The notes beneath the pieces are model-generated. The model saw only the letters and a list, made by a program, of their open reading frames with translations, did not search any database and had not been told where the DNA came from. From NCBI RefSeq assembly GCF_001653715.1, contig NZ_LWHQ01000009.1:95957-159956 (forward strand): a DNA stretch of 64,000 nt, read 5' to 3'. This stretch comes from Methylobacterium platani. Lineage in GTDB: Bacteria; Pseudomonadota; Alphaproteobacteria; Rhizobiales; Beijerinckiaceae. Below are positions 29,850 to 40,520 of this stretch, one piece after another (the first letter of the stretch is position 1; every line of letters begins with the position of its first letter). The position numbers were made by a program, and so were the translations under genes.

Positions 29850-31165
29850 CACCGGTGTCCTTCGATGCGGGTGAGGCCGCCCATGTAGGGTGCGAGGGCC
29901 GACGGGACCGTGACGCTGCCGTCGGGGTTCTGGTAGTTCTCCATCACGGCGATGAGCGCGCGGCCGACCGCGACGCCCGAGCCGTTGAGGGTGTGGACGT
30001 AAGCCACGCCCTTGCCCTCCTTCGGGCGGTAGCGCGCCTCCATCCGGCGGGCCTGGAAGTCGCCGCAGACCGAGCAGGACGAGATCTCCCGGTAGGTCTT
30101 CTGTCCCGGCAGCCAGGCCTCGATGTCGTAGGTCTTGGTCGAGGCGAAGCCCATGTCGCCGGTGCACAGCGTGACGACGCGGAACGGGATGTCGAGGCGC
30201 TTCAGCACGGCCTCGGCGCAGGCCAGCATCCGCTCGTGCTCCTCGGTCGAGCGTTCGGGTGCGGTGACCGAGACGAGTTCGACCTTGCTGAACTGGTGCT
30301 GGCGCAGCATCCCGCGGGTGTCGCGCCCCGCGGCCCCCGCCTCGGCCCGGAAGCACGGGGTGAGGGCGGTGAAGCGCAAGGGCAGCTCGTCCTCGGCGAG
30401 GATCGATTCGCGCACGAGGTTGGTGAGCGGCACCTCCGCGGTCGGGATCAGCCAGCGGTTCGGGGCGCCGGTCTCCTGCGCCAACTCGGGCGAGCCCTGC
30501 ACCGCCGCGAACTGGTCGTCGCGGAACTTCGGCAGTTGCGCCGTGCCGAACATCGCCTCGTCGCGCACCAGGAGCGGCGGCACCACCTCGGTATAGCCGT
30601 GCTCGGCCGTGTGCAGGTCGAGCATGAACTGGCCGAGCGCCCGCTCCAGCCGGGCGATCCGGCCCTTCAGCACCACGAAGCGCGAGCCCGACAGTTTCGC
30701 CGCGGTCTCGAAGTCCATCAGGCCCATGGCCTCGCCGAGCTCGAAGTGCTGGCGGCCCTCCTGAGTCAGCCCCCGCCCCTCGAACCGGCTCTTCTCGACG
30801 TTGTCGTGCTCGTCGCGGCCCTCCGGCACGTCGGGGCCCGGGATGTTGGGGATCGCCGACAGGCGCTCGGCCAGCGCCTTGCCGGCCGCGTCGGCGGCGG
30901 CGTCGAGCGCGGGCGCCTCCTCCTTGAGCCGGGCGACCTCGGCCATCAGACCTTGCGCCCGCGCCTCGTCCCTCGCCTTCTTGGCCGCGCCGATCTCCTT
31001 CGACAGGGCGTTGCGCTTCTCCTGCGCCCCTTGCGCCGCCGAGATCGCGGCCTTGCGGGCGTCGTCGAGCCCGATCAGCTCGGCGGAGAGCGGCTCCAGC
31101 CCGCGGCTCGTCAGGCCCTTGTCGAAGGCGGCCGGGTTGTCGCGGATGGCCCGGATGTCGTGCAT
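29849..31165 (-). CDS. serS: Seryl-tRNA synthetase
   Basis: A 438-residue class II synthetase. The N-terminal coiled coil that binds the tRNA long arm starts [20 protein letters not shown] and runs to about residue 110. Class II motif 2 is [20 protein letters not shown] followed by [12 protein letters not shown]; the active site includes [20 protein letters not shown] and motif 3 ending [18 protein letters not shown]. The ATG at 31165 fits the family; the longer frame to 31255 adds 30 residues that do not match. It is the first gene of the serS-surE-pcm-nlpD run. Confidence 0.98.
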   Translation of the reverse strand: MHDIRAIRDNPAAFDKGLTSRGLEPLSAELIGLDDARKAAISAAQGAQEKRNALSKEIGAAKKARDEARAQGLMAEVARLKEEAPALDAAADAAGKALAERLSAIPNIPGPDVPEGRDEHDNVEKSRFEGRGLTQEGRQHFELGEAMGLMDFETAAKLSGSRFVVLKGRIARLERALGQFMLDLHTAEHGYTEVVPPLLVRDEAMFGTAQLPKFRDDQFAAVQGSPELAQETGAPNRWLIPTAEVPLTNLVRESILAEDELPLRFTALTPCFRAEAGAAGRDTRGMLRQHQFSKVELVSVTAPERSTEEHERMLACAEAVLKRLDIPFRVVTLCTGDMGFASTKTYDIEAWLPGQKTYREISSCSVCGDFQARRMEARYRPKEGKGVAYVHTLNGSGVAVGRALIAVMENYQNPDGSVTVPSALAPYMGGLTRIEGHR

Positions 31166-31382
31166 GGCGCGGTCCGAATCGTTCTGTCTCTGATGGGCCG
31201 GCAAATCCGGCCGGTGACGCCCGGACGCTTTGCAGCATCGGTCGGGCGCCGACAAGGGAGGGAGCGGGGCGCCCGACGGAACGGCCCCGCTTGCAGCCGC
31301 CCGCCCCGGCGTGAGAAGAGCCCGGCGCGCCTGGATGCGGCCCGTCCGCCTCCGGCCCGAACTTTGCAGAACTGGTCAACGC

Positions 31383-33140
31383 ATGAACATCTTCGCCGCC
31401 TTCGAGGCCCGCATCGGCGAGGCGCTCGAGACGCTCACCCGCGCCGGCACCCTGCCGGAGGGGCTGGACCGCGCCCGCGTGGTGGTCGAGCCGCCGCGCG
31501 ACCCGAGCCACGGCGACCTCGCCACCAACGCCGCCCTGGTGCTGGCGAAGGAGGCGCGCACGAACCCGAAGGCCCTCGCCGAGGCGCTGGCGGCCGACCT
31601 GCGCCAGGATCCCCGGGTGACCGAGGCGAGCGTCGCCGGGCCGGGCTTCATCAACCTGCGGCTCGACCCTGCGATCTACGGCGAGGTGGTGCGGGCGGCG
31701 CTCCGCGACGGCGCCGCCTACGGCCGCGGCGCGGCGGTGCCGGGCGGCGTCAACGTCGAGTACGTCTCGGCCAACCCGACCGGGCCGATGCATGTCGGCC
31801 ACGGCCGCGGCGCGGTGTTCGGCGACGCGCTGGCCAATCTCCTGGTCGCCGCCGGCCGCGACGTGACGCGCGAGTACTACATCAACGATGCCGGCGCCCA
31901 GGTCGACGTGCTCGCCCGCTCGGCCTTCCTGCGCTACCGCGAGGCTCTGGGCGAGACCGTCACGATCCCCGACGGCCTCTATCCGGGCGACTACCTCGTG
32001 CCCGTCGGGCAGGCGCTGAAGGACAGGTACGGCGCGGCGCTACGCGACAAGCCCGAGGCCGAGTGGCTGCCGCTGGTGCGCGACTTCGCCATCGACCGCA
32101 TGATGGACCGGATCCGCGAGGACCTGGCGGCCATCGGCATCCACCACGACGTGTTCTTCTCCGAGCGCACCCTGCAGGGCGGCGGCAACGGCGGCGCGGT
32201 CGCCGCGCTGATCGCGGACCTGCGCGCGAAGGGCCTCGTCTACGAGGGCCGCCTGCCGCCGCCGAAGGGCCAGCTGCCGGAGGATTGGGAGGACCGCGAG
32301 CAGACCCTGTTCCGCGCCACCGCCTTCGGCGACGACATCGACCGGCCGCTGCTGAAATCCGATGGCAGCTACACCTACTTCGCCTCCGACATCGCCTATC
32401 ACCGCGCGAAGGTCGAGCGCGGCGCCGTCGAGCTGATCGACGTGCTCGGCGCCGACCACGGCGGCTACGTCAAGCGCATGCAGGCAGCGGTGAAGGCGGT
32501 CTCCGACGGGAAGGCGGCGCTCGACGTCAAGCTGTGCCAGCTCGTGCGGCTCCTGCGCGGCGGCGAGCCGGTGAAGATGTCGAAGCGGGCGGGCGAGTTC
32601 GTCACCCTGCGCGAGGTGATCGACGAGGTCGGGCGCGACCCCGTGCGGTTCATGATGCTGTACCGCAAGAACGACGCCACCCTCGATTTCGACCTCGCCA
32701 AGGTGGTCGAGCAGTCGAAGGACAACCCGGTCTTCTACGTCCAGTACGCCCATGCCCGGGCGGCGTCGGTGTTCCGCCAAGCCCGCGAGGCGTTCCCCGA
32801 TCTCGACCTGTCGCCGGCCGCCCTCGCGGGTGCCGACCTGTCGGGCCTGACCGATGCGGGCGAGATCGAGATGATGCGCCTGATCGCCCAGGTGCCCCGC
32901 GTGATCGAGGCGGCGGCCGCCGCCCACGAGCCGCATCGCCTCGCCTTCCACCTCTACGAGCTGGCCAGCGCGTTCCATAGTTTCTGGAACAAGGGCAAAG
33001 ACTTGCCGCAATTACGGTTTGTTAATCAAACCGACAGAAAGTCCACCGAGGCGAGGCTGGCCCTCGTCGCCGCCCTCAAGGGCGTGGTCGCGGCCAATCT
33101 CGGGATCCTCGGCGTCGGCGCACCCGACGAGATGCGCTGA
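31383..33140 (+). CDS. argS: Arginyl-tRNA synthetase
   Basis: A 585-residue class I synthetase. The N-terminal Add1 domain begins [20 protein letters not shown]. The HIGH box is [20 protein letters not shown] and the KMSKS-like box is [17 protein letters not shown]. The C-terminal DALR anticodon-binding domain includes [20 protein letters not shown], and the protein ends with [13 protein letters not shown]. The start at 31383 matches family N termini. It is divergent from serS across about 217 bases. Confidence 0.98.
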   Translation: MNIFAAFEARIGEALETLTRAGTLPEGLDRARVVVEPPRDPSHGDLATNAALVLAKEARTNPKALAEALAADLRQDPRVTEASVAGPGFINLRLDPAIYGEVVRAALRDGAAYGRGAAVPGGVNVEYVSANPTGPMHVGHGRGAVFGDALANLLVAAGRDVTREYYINDAGAQVDVLARSAFLRYREALGETVTIPDGLYPGDYLVPVGQALKDRYGAALRDKPEAEWLPLVRDFAIDRMMDRIREDLAAIGIHHDVFFSERTLQGGGNGGAVAALIADLRAKGLVYEGRLPPPKGQLPEDWEDREQTLFRATAFGDDIDRPLLKSDGSYTYFASDIAYHRAKVERGAVELIDVLGADHGGYVKRMQAAVKAVSDGKAALDVKLCQLVRLLRGGEPVKMSKRAGEFVTLREVIDEVGRDPVRFMMLYRKNDATLDFDLAKVVEQSKDNPVFYVQYAHARAASVFRQAREAFPDLDLSPAALAGADLSGLTDAGEIEMMRLIAQVPRVIEAAAAAHEPHRLAFHLYELASAFHSFWNKGKDLPQLRFVNQTDRKSTEARLALVAALKGVVAANLGILGVGAPDEMR

Positions 33141-33320
33141 GGCTCCGCGTCGGGATCGGCGCGCGACCGGACGCCGCAGGGCGCCCTCGGGCGCCGCCGG
33201 GGCGCGACGTGAGCGTGGGATCTGACGGCCGCCTCCCCATATCCGGGGCCGGCGGCCGGTGTCGCCGAGCCGGGCCCGAGCGCGGTGAGGGGACGCGAGG
33301 GCGAACAGGATGGTGCTGCC

Positions 33321-34709
33321 ATGACGACGAATGCTTCCCGGATCCCCGTCGACTACGACGGCTACGAGCAGGATCGGCAGCCGACCTCCGCCCAGCAGGA
33401 CCAGGCGCATCAGGACGCGGGGCGTGCCGGCGCCAGGCCCGATCCCCTCGCCGAGCTCGCCCGCATCGTCGGCCAGGACGATCCGTTCCGCGCCCTGCTC
33501 GAGGCCAAGGAAGCCAAGGAGGCGAGCCGCTCCGCCGAGACGCGCGGCGGCCGCGTCGAGCCCGTGCTGCCGAGCTACGGCGGCGCTCCCGGGGCCGACC
33601 TCCCGGCTTCCCGCGGCGAGCCGAGCCTCGGTGCCCCGGTCCAGGGTTCGCCGGTTCACGCGCACACGCCGGAGGCCGCCTTCAACCACTACCTCGCCGC
33701 GGTCGAGCGCGAGACCGTCGACGAGCCGAACCCCGGCCCCGGCGAGGATGCGCCGGCGCCCGAGCCGCGGCCGCGGGGCCGCCGGCGCATCGCCCTCGTC
33801 GGCACGGCGCTCGGCATCGTGGCGGCCTCGATCGGCGGGGCGCTGACCTGGAAGGCGTTCCACCACAACCGCTCCGGCGCGCCGATCCTGGTGATGGCCG
33901 ACCAGGCCCCGCTCAAGGTCGCGCCCCAGAATGCCGGCGGCGTCGAGATCCCGGACCAGAACAAGCAGATCTACGAGCGCGGCACCACCGCCACCGGCGC
34001 CAAGGACGGGCAGATCCGCATCGTAAACCGCGAGGAGCAGCCCCTCGACGTCAAGCAGGCGGCCCGCTCGCTCGCCGCCGAGGCCGCCCCCGCGGGCGCG
34101 CCCGCCGGCAACGCGCTGACCGAATCGCTCGGCGAGCCGCGCAAGGTGCGCACCGTTTCGGTCCGGCCCGAGCCCTCGCCCGCCGAGGCGCAGCGCGCCG
34201 CCCAGGCCGCGGCGCAATCCGCCGCGCAGCCGGCGTCGCCGATCCCGACCATGACCCTGCCGACCGAGGCGACCGGCTCGACCCCGGCCCCGGTGACGCC
34301 GCGCAGCGCCCGGGTCGTCCAGGCCGCGCCGGCGCAGAGCCCGGCCGTCGAGGTGCCGGTCGCCGAAACGGCGCGGCCCGAGACGGGCCGGTCCAAGCCG
34401 GTCCAGCGCGTCGCCTCCGCCGAGCCGCCGACCACCCAGGCGGTGCCGACGCCGCAGGCGCCGGTCGGCGGATTCTCCGTGCAGCTCTCCGTGCGCGCCA
34501 CCGAGAAGGAGGCCGAGGTCGCCTTCCGTCAGGCCCAGGAGCGCTACGGCGCCGTGCTCGGCGGCCAGTCGCCGCTGATCCGCCAGGCCGAGGTCAACGG
34601 CAAGTCGATCTACCGCGTCCGCGTCGGGCCGATGTCGAAGGAGAGCGCCGACGGCCTGTGCGGCAAGCTCAAGGCCTCGGGCGCCGCCTGCTTCGTCGCC
34701 AAGAACTGA
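33321..34709 (+). CDS. SPOR-domain membrane protein
   Basis: A 462-residue single-pass inner-membrane protein. An acidic and Pro-rich cytoplasmic region (1-150) is followed by one transmembrane helix (about 156-177, RRRIALVGTALGIVAASIGG), a Pro/Ala-rich periplasmic linker, and a C-terminal SPOR domain (about 384-462, GGFSVQLSVRATEKEAEVAF then YRVRVGPMSKESADGLCGKL). SPOR domains bind denuded peptidoglycan at the division site. The location between argS and nagZ-scpAB is usual in Alphaproteobacteria. A role in division or septal wall handling is inferred. Confidence 0.92.
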   Translation: MTTNASRIPVDYDGYEQDRQPTSAQQDQAHQDAGRAGARPDPLAELARIVGQDDPFRALLEAKEAKEASRSAETRGGRVEPVLPSYGGAPGADLPASRGEPSLGAPVQGSPVHAHTPEAAFNHYLAAVERETVDEPNPGPGEDAPAPEPRPRGRRRIALVGTALGIVAASIGGALTWKAFHHNRSGAPILVMADQAPLKVAPQNAGGVEIPDQNKQIYERGTTATGAKDGQIRIVNREEQPLDVKQAARSLAAEAAPAGAPAGNALTESLGEPRKVRTVSVRPEPSPAEAQRAAQAAAQSAAQPASPIPTMTLPTEATGSTPAPVTPRSARVVQAAPAQSPAVEVPVAETARPETGRSKPVQRVASAEPPTTQAVPTPQAPVGGFSVQLSVRATEKEAEVAFRQAQERYGAVLGGQSPLIRQAEVNGKSIYRVRVGPMSKESADGLCGKLKASGAACFVAKN

Positions 34710-34922
34710 CCGAGAACTGACCAGCCGACCGCCGACCGGGTCCCGCCACGATTCCGCCATCGCGAACCCGCCGGCTGTGGCGCCCCGCCGACAGTCGCGG
34801 GCCGGCGGATCGCCTAAAGGTCCCGCCCCTGATCCACCCGCGAATCCCGCCTGTCGCGCCCGCACGGGCGCCGGGTGGGCCCCGCGCGATCGTTCTCCCT
34901 CCCACGACGAGAGCCGCCGTCG

Positions 34923-35933
34923 ATGACCCTCGCCCTGATCCTCGGCTGCGCCGGCACCGCCCTGAGCCCCGAGGAGGCCGCCTTCTTCCGCGACGTCCGG
35001 CCGTGGGGCTTCATCCTGTTCAAGCGCAACGTCGAGAGCCCCGGGCAGGTGCGCGCCCTGACGGCGTCCCTGCGCGAGGCCGTCGGCCGGGCCGACGCCC
35101 CGATCCTGATCGACCAGGAGGGCGGCCGGGTGCAGCGCATGACGCGGCCGCACTGGCAGGCCTACCCGTCGGGCCGGGCCTATTTCCGCGCCGGCGGCCC
35201 CGAGGGCGGCCCGGCGCTCGCCGGGCTCGGCGCGCGCCTGATGGCCTACGATCTCGCCCAGGTCGGCATCAACGTCGATTGCGCCCCGGTCCTCGACGTG
35301 CCGGTGCCGGGCGCCCACGACGTGATCGGCGACCGAGCCTACGGCACCGAGCCGGCCGTGGTCGCGGCCTTCGGCCGGGCGGTGGCCGACGGGCTGATGG
35401 CCGGCGGCGTCCTGCCGGTGATGAAGCACGTGCCCGGCCACGGCCGGGCCGGCGCCGACAGCCACCTCGCCCTCCCGGTGGTCGAGGCGAGCCTCGCCGA
35501 CCTCGCGGGGCACGACTTCCGGCCGTTCCGGGCGCTCGCCGACCTGCCTATGGCGATGTCGGCCCACGTGGTGTTCCGCGCCCTCGATCCGGACAACCCG
35601 GCCACCACCTCGGCGACCGTCATCCGCGAGATCGTGCGCGGCCGCATCGGCTTCGACGGTCTCCTGATGACCGACGACCTGTCGATGAAGGCCCTCTCGG
35701 GCAGCTTCCGGGACCGCACCGCCGCCGCCTTCCGGGCCGGCTGCGACGTCGGCCTGCATTGCAACGGCGTGCGGGCCGAGATGGAGGAGGTGGTGTCGGC
35801 GGCGCCGGTCCTCGCCGGGGAGGCCCTGCGCCGCGCCGAAGCCGCCCTGGCGCGGCTCGCCCCGGCCGCCGCGTCCTTCGACCCGGCCGAGGCCCGCGCC
35901 CGCCTCGAGGCCGGGCTCGCCGCCGCGGCCTGA
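34923..35933 (+). CDS. nagZ: Beta-N-acetylhexosaminidase NagZ
   Basis: A 336-residue family 3 glycosidase that removes GlcNAc from cytoplasmic muropeptides in wall recycling. Motifs: PWGFILFKRNVESPGQVRAL, PILIDQEGGRVQRMTRPHW, the catalytic loop KHVPGHGRAGADSHLALPVV with the family His-Asp pair, and the nucleophile region GLLMTDDLSMKALSG. The ATG at 34923 begins the TIM barrel. scpA starts one base after its stop, so nagZ-scpA-scpB are likely co-transcribed. Confidence 0.96.
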   Translation: MTLALILGCAGTALSPEEAAFFRDVRPWGFILFKRNVESPGQVRALTASLREAVGRADAPILIDQEGGRVQRMTRPHWQAYPSGRAYFRAGGPEGGPALAGLGARLMAYDLAQVGINVDCAPVLDVPVPGAHDVIGDRAYGTEPAVVAAFGRAVADGLMAGGVLPVMKHVPGHGRAGADSHLALPVVEASLADLAGHDFRPFRALADLPMAMSAHVVFRALDPDNPATTSATVIREIVRGRIGFDGLLMTDDLSMKALSGSFRDRTAAAFRAGCDVGLHCNGVRAEMEEVVSAAPVLAGEALRRAEAALARLAPAAASFDPAEARARLEAGLAAAA

Positions 35934-35934
35934 G

Positions 35935-36708
35935 ATGGCCGACGACTTCGCCGAGGCGCCCGCCGCGCCTTCGGCCGATACGGCCTTCGTGGTCGATGTC
36001 GACGGGTTCGAAGGCCCGCTCGACCTGCTCCTCGAGCTTGCCCGTCGCCAGAAGGTCGACCTCGCCCGGATCTCGATCCTGGCACTGGTCGAGCAGTATC
36101 TCGGCTTCATCGACGAGGCGCGCCGCCTGCGCCTCGAACTGGCGGCGGACTACCTCGTGATGGCGGCCTGGCTCGCCTACCTGAAGTCGCGCCTGCTGCT
36201 CCCGGCCCCGCCCCGCGGTCCCGAGCCGGCCGCCGGCGACCTCGCCGAGGCCCTGGCCCTGCGCCTGCGCCGCCTCGAGGCGATCCGCGCCGCCGCCGCG
36301 CGGCTCGCCGGGCGGGTGCAGCTCGGGCGCGACGTCTTTTCCCGCGGCGCCGCCCTGCCCGAGCCGGCCGCCGCCGCCCCGGGCGCCTTCGCCGTCACGC
36401 TGCACGAGCTGATCGCGGCCTATGCCCGCCAGCGCCAGGAGCGGGCGCGGGCTTCCGTCACCCTGCCGCCGCGCAGCGTGTGGTCCCTCGTCGATGCCCG
36501 CGCTGCACTGGAGCGGCTGATCGGCCCGCGGGACGACTGGACCGATCTCGATTCCTATCTCGGGCAGTACCTCGCCGACCCGAAGCGCCGCGCCACCGTG
36601 CGGGCCTCCTCGCTCTCGGCGGTGCTGGAGCTTGCCCGGGAGGGCCAGATCCTGCTGCGACAGGAACGGGCCTTCGCGCCGCTCCAGATCCGCGCCGCCG
36701 GGACCTGA
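35935..36708 (+). CDS. scpA: Segregation and condensation protein A
   Basis: ScpA is the kleisin that links SMC heads during chromosome condensation. The 257-residue protein has the N-terminal kleisin motif FVVDVDGFEGPLDLLLELAR, then KVDLARISILALVEQYLGFI and YLVMAAWLAYLKSRLLLP, and a C-terminal winged-helix RASSLSAVLELAREGQILLR. It starts one base after nagZ and is followed by scpB 4 bases on. Confidence 0.95.
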   Translation: MADDFAEAPAAPSADTAFVVDVDGFEGPLDLLLELARRQKVDLARISILALVEQYLGFIDEARRLRLELAADYLVMAAWLAYLKSRLLLPAPPRGPEPAAGDLAEALALRLRRLEAIRAAAARLAGRVQLGRDVFSRGAALPEPAAAAPGAFAVTLHELIAAYARQRQERARASVTLPPRSVWSLVDARAALERLIGPRDDWTDLDSYLGQYLADPKRRATVRASSLSAVLELAREGQILLRQERAFAPLQIRAAGT

Positions 36709-36712
36709 CGCC

Positions 36713-37357
36713 ATGGCGAAGGCTCCCCGCCCGGCGGCACCGGTCCCGTCCGAGGCCGCGCGCCTCGCCGAGGCGCTGATCTTCACCGCGGCCGCGCCGG
36801 TCACCGAGGCCGACCTCGCCGCCCGCCTCGGGCCCGGCACCGACGTGCCGGCGGTGCTGGCCGAGATCGCCCACGCCTACGCGGCCCGCGGCATCACGCT
36901 GACGCGGGCGGCCGGGGGCTACGCCTTCCGCACCGCGCCCGACCTCGGCCCGGCCCTGCGCGGGACCGCGCCGGAACCGCGCAAGCTGTCGCGGGCGGCG
37001 CTCGAGACCCTCGCGATCGTCGCCTATCACCAGCCGGTGACCCGGGCCGAGATCGAGGAGATCCGCGGCGTCACAACCTCGAAGGGCTCCCTCGACCTCC
37101 TGCTCGAGACCGGCTGGGTGCGGCTGCGCGGGCGCCGCCGCACGCCCGGGCGCCCGGTCACCTACGGCACCACGCCGGCCTTCCTCGACCAGTTCGGCCT
37201 CGACGCCGTCTCCGACCTGCCGGGGCTCGACGAGCTCAAGGGCCTCGGCCTGATCGAGGGCCGGCTGCCGGCGGGTTTCCGGGTGCCGCAGCCGGGCGGC
37301 GGCGCGGAGGCCGACGAGGATCCGCTCGATCCCGAGGATCGCGGCGCACAGGAGTGA
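36713..37357 (+). CDS. scpB: Segregation and condensation protein B
   Basis: A 214-residue ScpB, the winged-helix partner that dimerises on ScpA. Motifs are EALIFTAAAPVTEADLAARL, GYAFRTAPDLGPAL, the signature LSRAALETLAIVAYHQPVTR and AEIEEIRGV. The sequence TSKGSLDLLLETGWVRLRGR and PVTYGTTPAFLDQFGL complete the family pattern. The ATG at 36713 follows the scpA stop by four bases. The tail is acidic (EADEDPLDPED). Confidence 0.95.
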   Translation: MAKAPRPAAPVPSEAARLAEALIFTAAAPVTEADLAARLGPGTDVPAVLAEIAHAYAARGITLTRAAGGYAFRTAPDLGPALRGTAPEPRKLSRAALETLAIVAYHQPVTRAEIEEIRGVTTSKGSLDLLLETGWVRLRGRRRTPGRPVTYGTTPAFLDQFGLDAVSDLPGLDELKGLGLIEGRLPAGFRVPQPGGGAEADEDPLDPEDRGAQE

Positions 37358-37554
37358 AGTCCCGGGCGTTCCGTGCGGCGCAGGCCCGAGGAAACGCTTG
37401 TTTTCGTCCCTCCCCGTCCTTAGGTTCCGGCCGGACCGCCAGTGCCGCGGACGCCGTCCGGCGACGATGAGCCTGCGGGATCAGAGGTTTGGGGCGCCCG
37501 TGCGGTGCCCCGCGAGAGTGCCGCGGCGAACGTGACGCCGCGCAGGAGAGAACC

Positions 37555-37917
37555 ATGGGCGGCGCGAGTATCTGGCACTGGATCGTCGTCGGCGTGATCA
37601 TCATGCTGCTGTTCGGGCGCGGCAAGGTGTCCGACCTGATGGGCGACGTCGCCAAGGGCATCAAGGCCTTCAAGAAGGGCATGGCGGACGAGGACCAGGT
37701 GCCGACCACGACGGCGCAGGTGCCGCACGCGCCGGTCACCCCGGTCCAGGTGCCGCCGCCGGCCGCTCCGGTGCAGCCCGTCCAGCAGCCGGTCCACGTG
37801 CCGACCGCCCAGAACGTGCCGACCGCCCAGATGCCGCCGGTCACCGCGACGGAGCCGGTGCGTCCGGTGCCGCAGCACGGCGAGCCCCTGACCGGCGCCG
37901 ACCGCAAGGTCGTCTGA
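37555..37917 (+). CDS. tatA: Twin-arginine translocase subunit TatA
   Basis: A 120-residue TatA. The N-terminal helix [20 protein letters not shown] leads into the amphipathic helix [20 protein letters not shown], both canonical (FGRGK hinge and FKKGM). The C-terminal 70 residues are Pro/Val/Gln/Thr-rich low complexity, longer than the usual tail. The ATG at 37555 is the only start that leaves the membrane helix at the N terminus. tatB and tatC follow. Confidence 0.96.
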   Translation: MGGASIWHWIVVGVIIMLLFGRGKVSDLMGDVAKGIKAFKKGMADEDQVPTTTAQVPHAPVTPVQVPPPAAPVQPVQQPVHVPTAQNVPTAQMPPVTATEPVRPVPQHGEPLTGADRKVV

Positions 37918-38100
37918 GCGTCCCCGCGCGGCGGCCGGGTTCAGCCCGGGCCGTCGGGCGCGGGTCCACGGCCGCAGGCCACACGATACTCCTCGGGAAC
38001 CTGCTCGCCGGTGACTGGCGTCGGCGCCAGGGCGTGCTAGACAGCCCGCGCGCGGCGTCCGGACCGAGGTGCGCCGCGCGAGCAGCAGGGCCGTCACGCC

Positions 38101-38673
38101 ATGTTCGATATGAGTTGGGGCGAGGTGATGCTGATCGGCGGCGTTGCGCTCGTCGTCATCGGCCCCAAGGACCTGCCCAAGGCCCTGCGCACCGTCGGCC
38201 AGGTCACCGCCCGGCTCAAGCGTATGGCCGGCGAGTTCCAGAGCCAGTTCAGCGAGGCGATGCGCGAGGCGGAGCTCGACGAGGTCCGCCGCGAGGTCGA
38301 GGGCATCAACCGCAGCGTCGCCTCGGCGACGACGACCGGCTTCAACCCGGTCCAGACCATCCGCAACGAGATCAAGGGCGCGGTCGACGGGGTGCCCAAG
38401 CCCGCGACGCAAGCGATGCCCGGCGCCGAGACGGTATCCGATCCCCTCGCCTCCGCCGCGGATCACGGCGCCGCCGCGCTGCCGGAGCCGGCGCACGCGC
38501 CCGTCGATCCGGCCGCGCCGCCGGCCTACGCCCTGCCCGAGCCCGCCGCCGAGAAGCCCTCGGTCTCGGCGCTGGCCGCCGCGACCGCGCAGCTCAAGGC
38601 CGACGCGGCCCGTGCGGCGGCCCCTCATGATACCGCTCCTCACGACACCGCCAGCACGGGCCCGACCGCATGA
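38101..38673 (+). CDS. tatB: Twin-arginine translocase subunit TatB
   Basis: A 190-residue Tat[21 protein letters not shown] is the membrane helix and [20 protein letters not shown] the hinge and amphipathic region that recognises twin-arginine precursors. A helical stretch continues through [20 protein letters not shown], then a Pro/Ala-rich tail. Its stop overlaps the tatC start by four bases (ATGA). It lies 183 bases after tatA. Confidence 0.97.
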   Translation: MFDMSWGEVMLIGGVALVVIGPKDLPKALRTVGQVTARLKRMAGEFQSQFSEAMREAELDEVRREVEGINRSVASATTTGFNPVQTIRNEIKGAVDGVPKPATQAMPGAETVSDPLASAADHGAAALPEPAHAPVDPAAPPAYALPEPAAEKPSVSALAAATAQLKADAARAAAPHDTAPHDTASTGPTA

Positions 38674-39473
38674 TCACCGAGGCCGATGAAGCCGAGATCG
38701 AGGCCTCGCGCGCACCCCTGATCGAGCACCTGATCGAGCTGCGCTCGCGGCTGATCAAGTCGCTGCTCGCCTTCGGGGTGATGTTCTTCGTCTGCTTCTT
38801 CTTCTCGCAGCACATCTACAACATCCTCGTCCACCCCTATGTCAGCGTCGTCGGGGCGGACAAGGCGCGGCTGATCGCGACCCACTTCCTCGAGCAGGTC
38901 TTCACCAACATCAAGCTGAGCGTGTTCGGCGCCGGCTTCCTGTCCTTCCCGGTGGTGGCCACCCAGCTCTACGCCTTCGTGGCGCCGGGCCTGTACCGCA
39001 ACGAGCGCCGGGCCTTCCTGCCCTACCTCGTCGCCACGCCGGTCTTCTTCATCCTCGGCGCCCTCGTCGTCTACTTCCTGGCGATGCCGCTGCTGATCAA
39101 GTTCTCGGTCAGCCTGCAGCAGATCGGCCAGCCCGGCGAGGCCACGATCGAGCTGCTGCCGAAGGTGGACGAGTATCTCTCGCTCATCATGACGCTGATC
39201 TTCGCCTTCGGCATCGCGTTCCAGCTGCCGGTGATCCTGACCCTGCTGGGCCAGATCGGGGTGATCGACTCGAAGTTCCTGAGGGACCGGCGGCGCTACG
39301 CCATCGTCATGGTCTTCGTCGCCGCCGCGGTGCTGACCCCGCCCGACGTGATCAGCCAGCTCTCGCTGGCGATCCCGATGCTGCTCCTCTACGAGGCCTC
39401 GGTGTTCTCGGTCCGCGCGATGGAGAAGCGCCGCGAGCGGGCGCGGGCGGCGGAAGAGGCGGCGGGGGAGTAG
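38670..39473 (+). CDS. tatC: Twin-arginine translocase subunit TatC
   Basis: A 267-residue six-helix membrane protein that binds the twin-arginine signal. The conserved opening [20 protein letters not shown] includes the invariant HLxELR box. Later motifs include [19 protein letters not shown] and [20 protein letters not shown], then [19 protein letters not shown]. The C terminus is charged ([17 protein letters not shown]). It is the end of the tatABC run; a hairpin follows at 39509. Confidence 0.98.
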   Translation: MITEADEAEIEASRAPLIEHLIELRSRLIKSLLAFGVMFFVCFFFSQHIYNILVHPYVSVVGADKARLIATHFLEQVFTNIKLSVFGAGFLSFPVVATQLYAFVAPGLYRNERRAFLPYLVATPVFFILGALVVYFLAMPLLIKFSVSLQQIGQPGEATIELLPKVDEYLSLIMTLIFAFGIAFQLPVILTLLGQIGVIDSKFLRDRRRYAIVMVFVAAAVLTPPDVISQLSLAIPMLLLYEASVFSVRAMEKRRERARAAEEAAGE

Positions 39474-39508
39474 CTCCCCGCCTCGACCCGGGGCGGGCCC
39501 GACATCCT

Positions 39509-39552
39509 CCTCGTCATCCCGGAGCCGCGAAGCGGAGCCCGGGAGGACGAGG
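39509..39552. repeat. Palindromic intergenic element, short form (possible bidirectional terminator)
   Basis: CCTCGTCATCCCGG (39509-39522) pairs with CCGGGAGGACGAGG (39539-39552) with one mismatch; a second stem CCGC/GCGG lies inside with a GAA loop. The outer sequence CGTCATCCCGG is the same end as that of the 20819 element, so this looks like a short member of that family. It sits exactly between the convergent tatC and TyrA-like genes. Confidence 0.7.
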
Positions 39553-39561
39553 AGCGGCCCA

Positions 39562-40332
39562 TCAGGCGTCGAGAAGGACCTTCTCCTCGACCTGCACCCC
39601 CTCCCCCAGCTCCCCGTCCATCCGCGCCGCCAGGTCGAAGAACCGCCGCCGCACCTCCGCCGCGTAGGGATTCTCGCGCTCGATCGCGTGGTAGACCTCC
39701 GGCGCGTCGTGCCGGACCATGCCGACCGCCTGCATCACCAAGTCGAAGCTGCGGGTGGTCATCCGGGTCGGCAGCGGCTCCATCGCCACCAGCACCTTGG
39801 CGATCAGGTGGGTCAGGCCCTGCACGGCGGCCGCCTCGCGGTCGTGGTCCTCCGGCGTCGTCAGGATCACCGTCAGCCCGAGCGCCCGGCGCAGGAAGGC
39901 GCCGACCCGCCGGGCGCGCGTCCCGCGCACCGGGCAGACCGCGATCTTGAGGCCTGAGAGGCCGTCGCGCGCGCTCTGCGGCCCGAACAGCGGGTGGGTG
40001 GCGACGATGTCGATGCCGGCCGGCAGGCCGGCCCGCATGATCGCGGCCGGCCGCACCTTGACCGAGCCGACATCGAGGACGAGGGCGCCCGGCTGCAGGT
40101 GGGGCGCGATCGCGCGCACCACCTCGGCGAGGCCCGAGACCGGGGTCGCCAGGATCACCACCGGGCAGGCGGCGGCCTCGGCCAGGGTGCAGGGCGCGAT
40201 TCCGGCCGCCGCGAACGCGGCCGGCGTCACGAACGGGTCGTGGATGCGCAAGCCGGCATGCGGGGCGAGGTGCTCGGCGACGAGGCGGCCGAAGGCGCCG
40301 AAGCCGATCAGGCCGATGGGGGACGGGGACAC
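39562..40332 (-). CDS. Prephenate/arogenate dehydrogenase family protein (TyrA-like)
   Basis: A 256-residue NAD(P)-dependent dehydrogenase. The Rossmann start IGLIGFGAFGRLVAEHLAPH is followed by VVILATPVSGLAEVV, GALVLDVGSVKV, and the family motif VATHPLFGPQSARDGLSGLK. The helical C-terminal domain includes EDHDREAAAVQGLTHLIAKV. These are TyrA features, so tyrosine synthesis is the likely role, though short TyrA-like paralogues can act on other substrates. A GTG at 40332 with GAGG six bases upstream is preferred to the ATG at 40389. Confidence 0.85.
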   Translation of the reverse strand: MSPSPIGLIGFGAFGRLVAEHLAPHAGLRIHDPFVTPAAFAAAGIAPCTLAEAAACPVVILATPVSGLAEVVRAIAPHLQPGALVLDVGSVKVRPAAIMRAGLPAGIDIVATHPLFGPQSARDGLSGLKIAVCPVRGTRARRVGAFLRRALGLTVILTTPEDHDREAAAVQGLTHLIAKVLVAMEPLPTRMTTRSFDLVMQAVGMVRHDAPEVYHAIERENPYAAEVRRRFFDLAARMDGELGEGVQVEEKVLLDA

Positions 40333-40520
40333 GGGCAGACCTCGAAGGTGGGGCGAGGTCGGCGGGCCCTTGCGATCCTGGAGCCTCAACCGCCGACACG
40401 TCGCAGCGGTTGAGAGATGACGAGCACTCTGCCGCTTACGGGAGCGGCGCGTAATAGAGTCCGGCGAGGCGGGTGCTGGTCATGGCCAGGGCTCTACGCC
40501 GCTGCGGCCGTCGGCGTCAA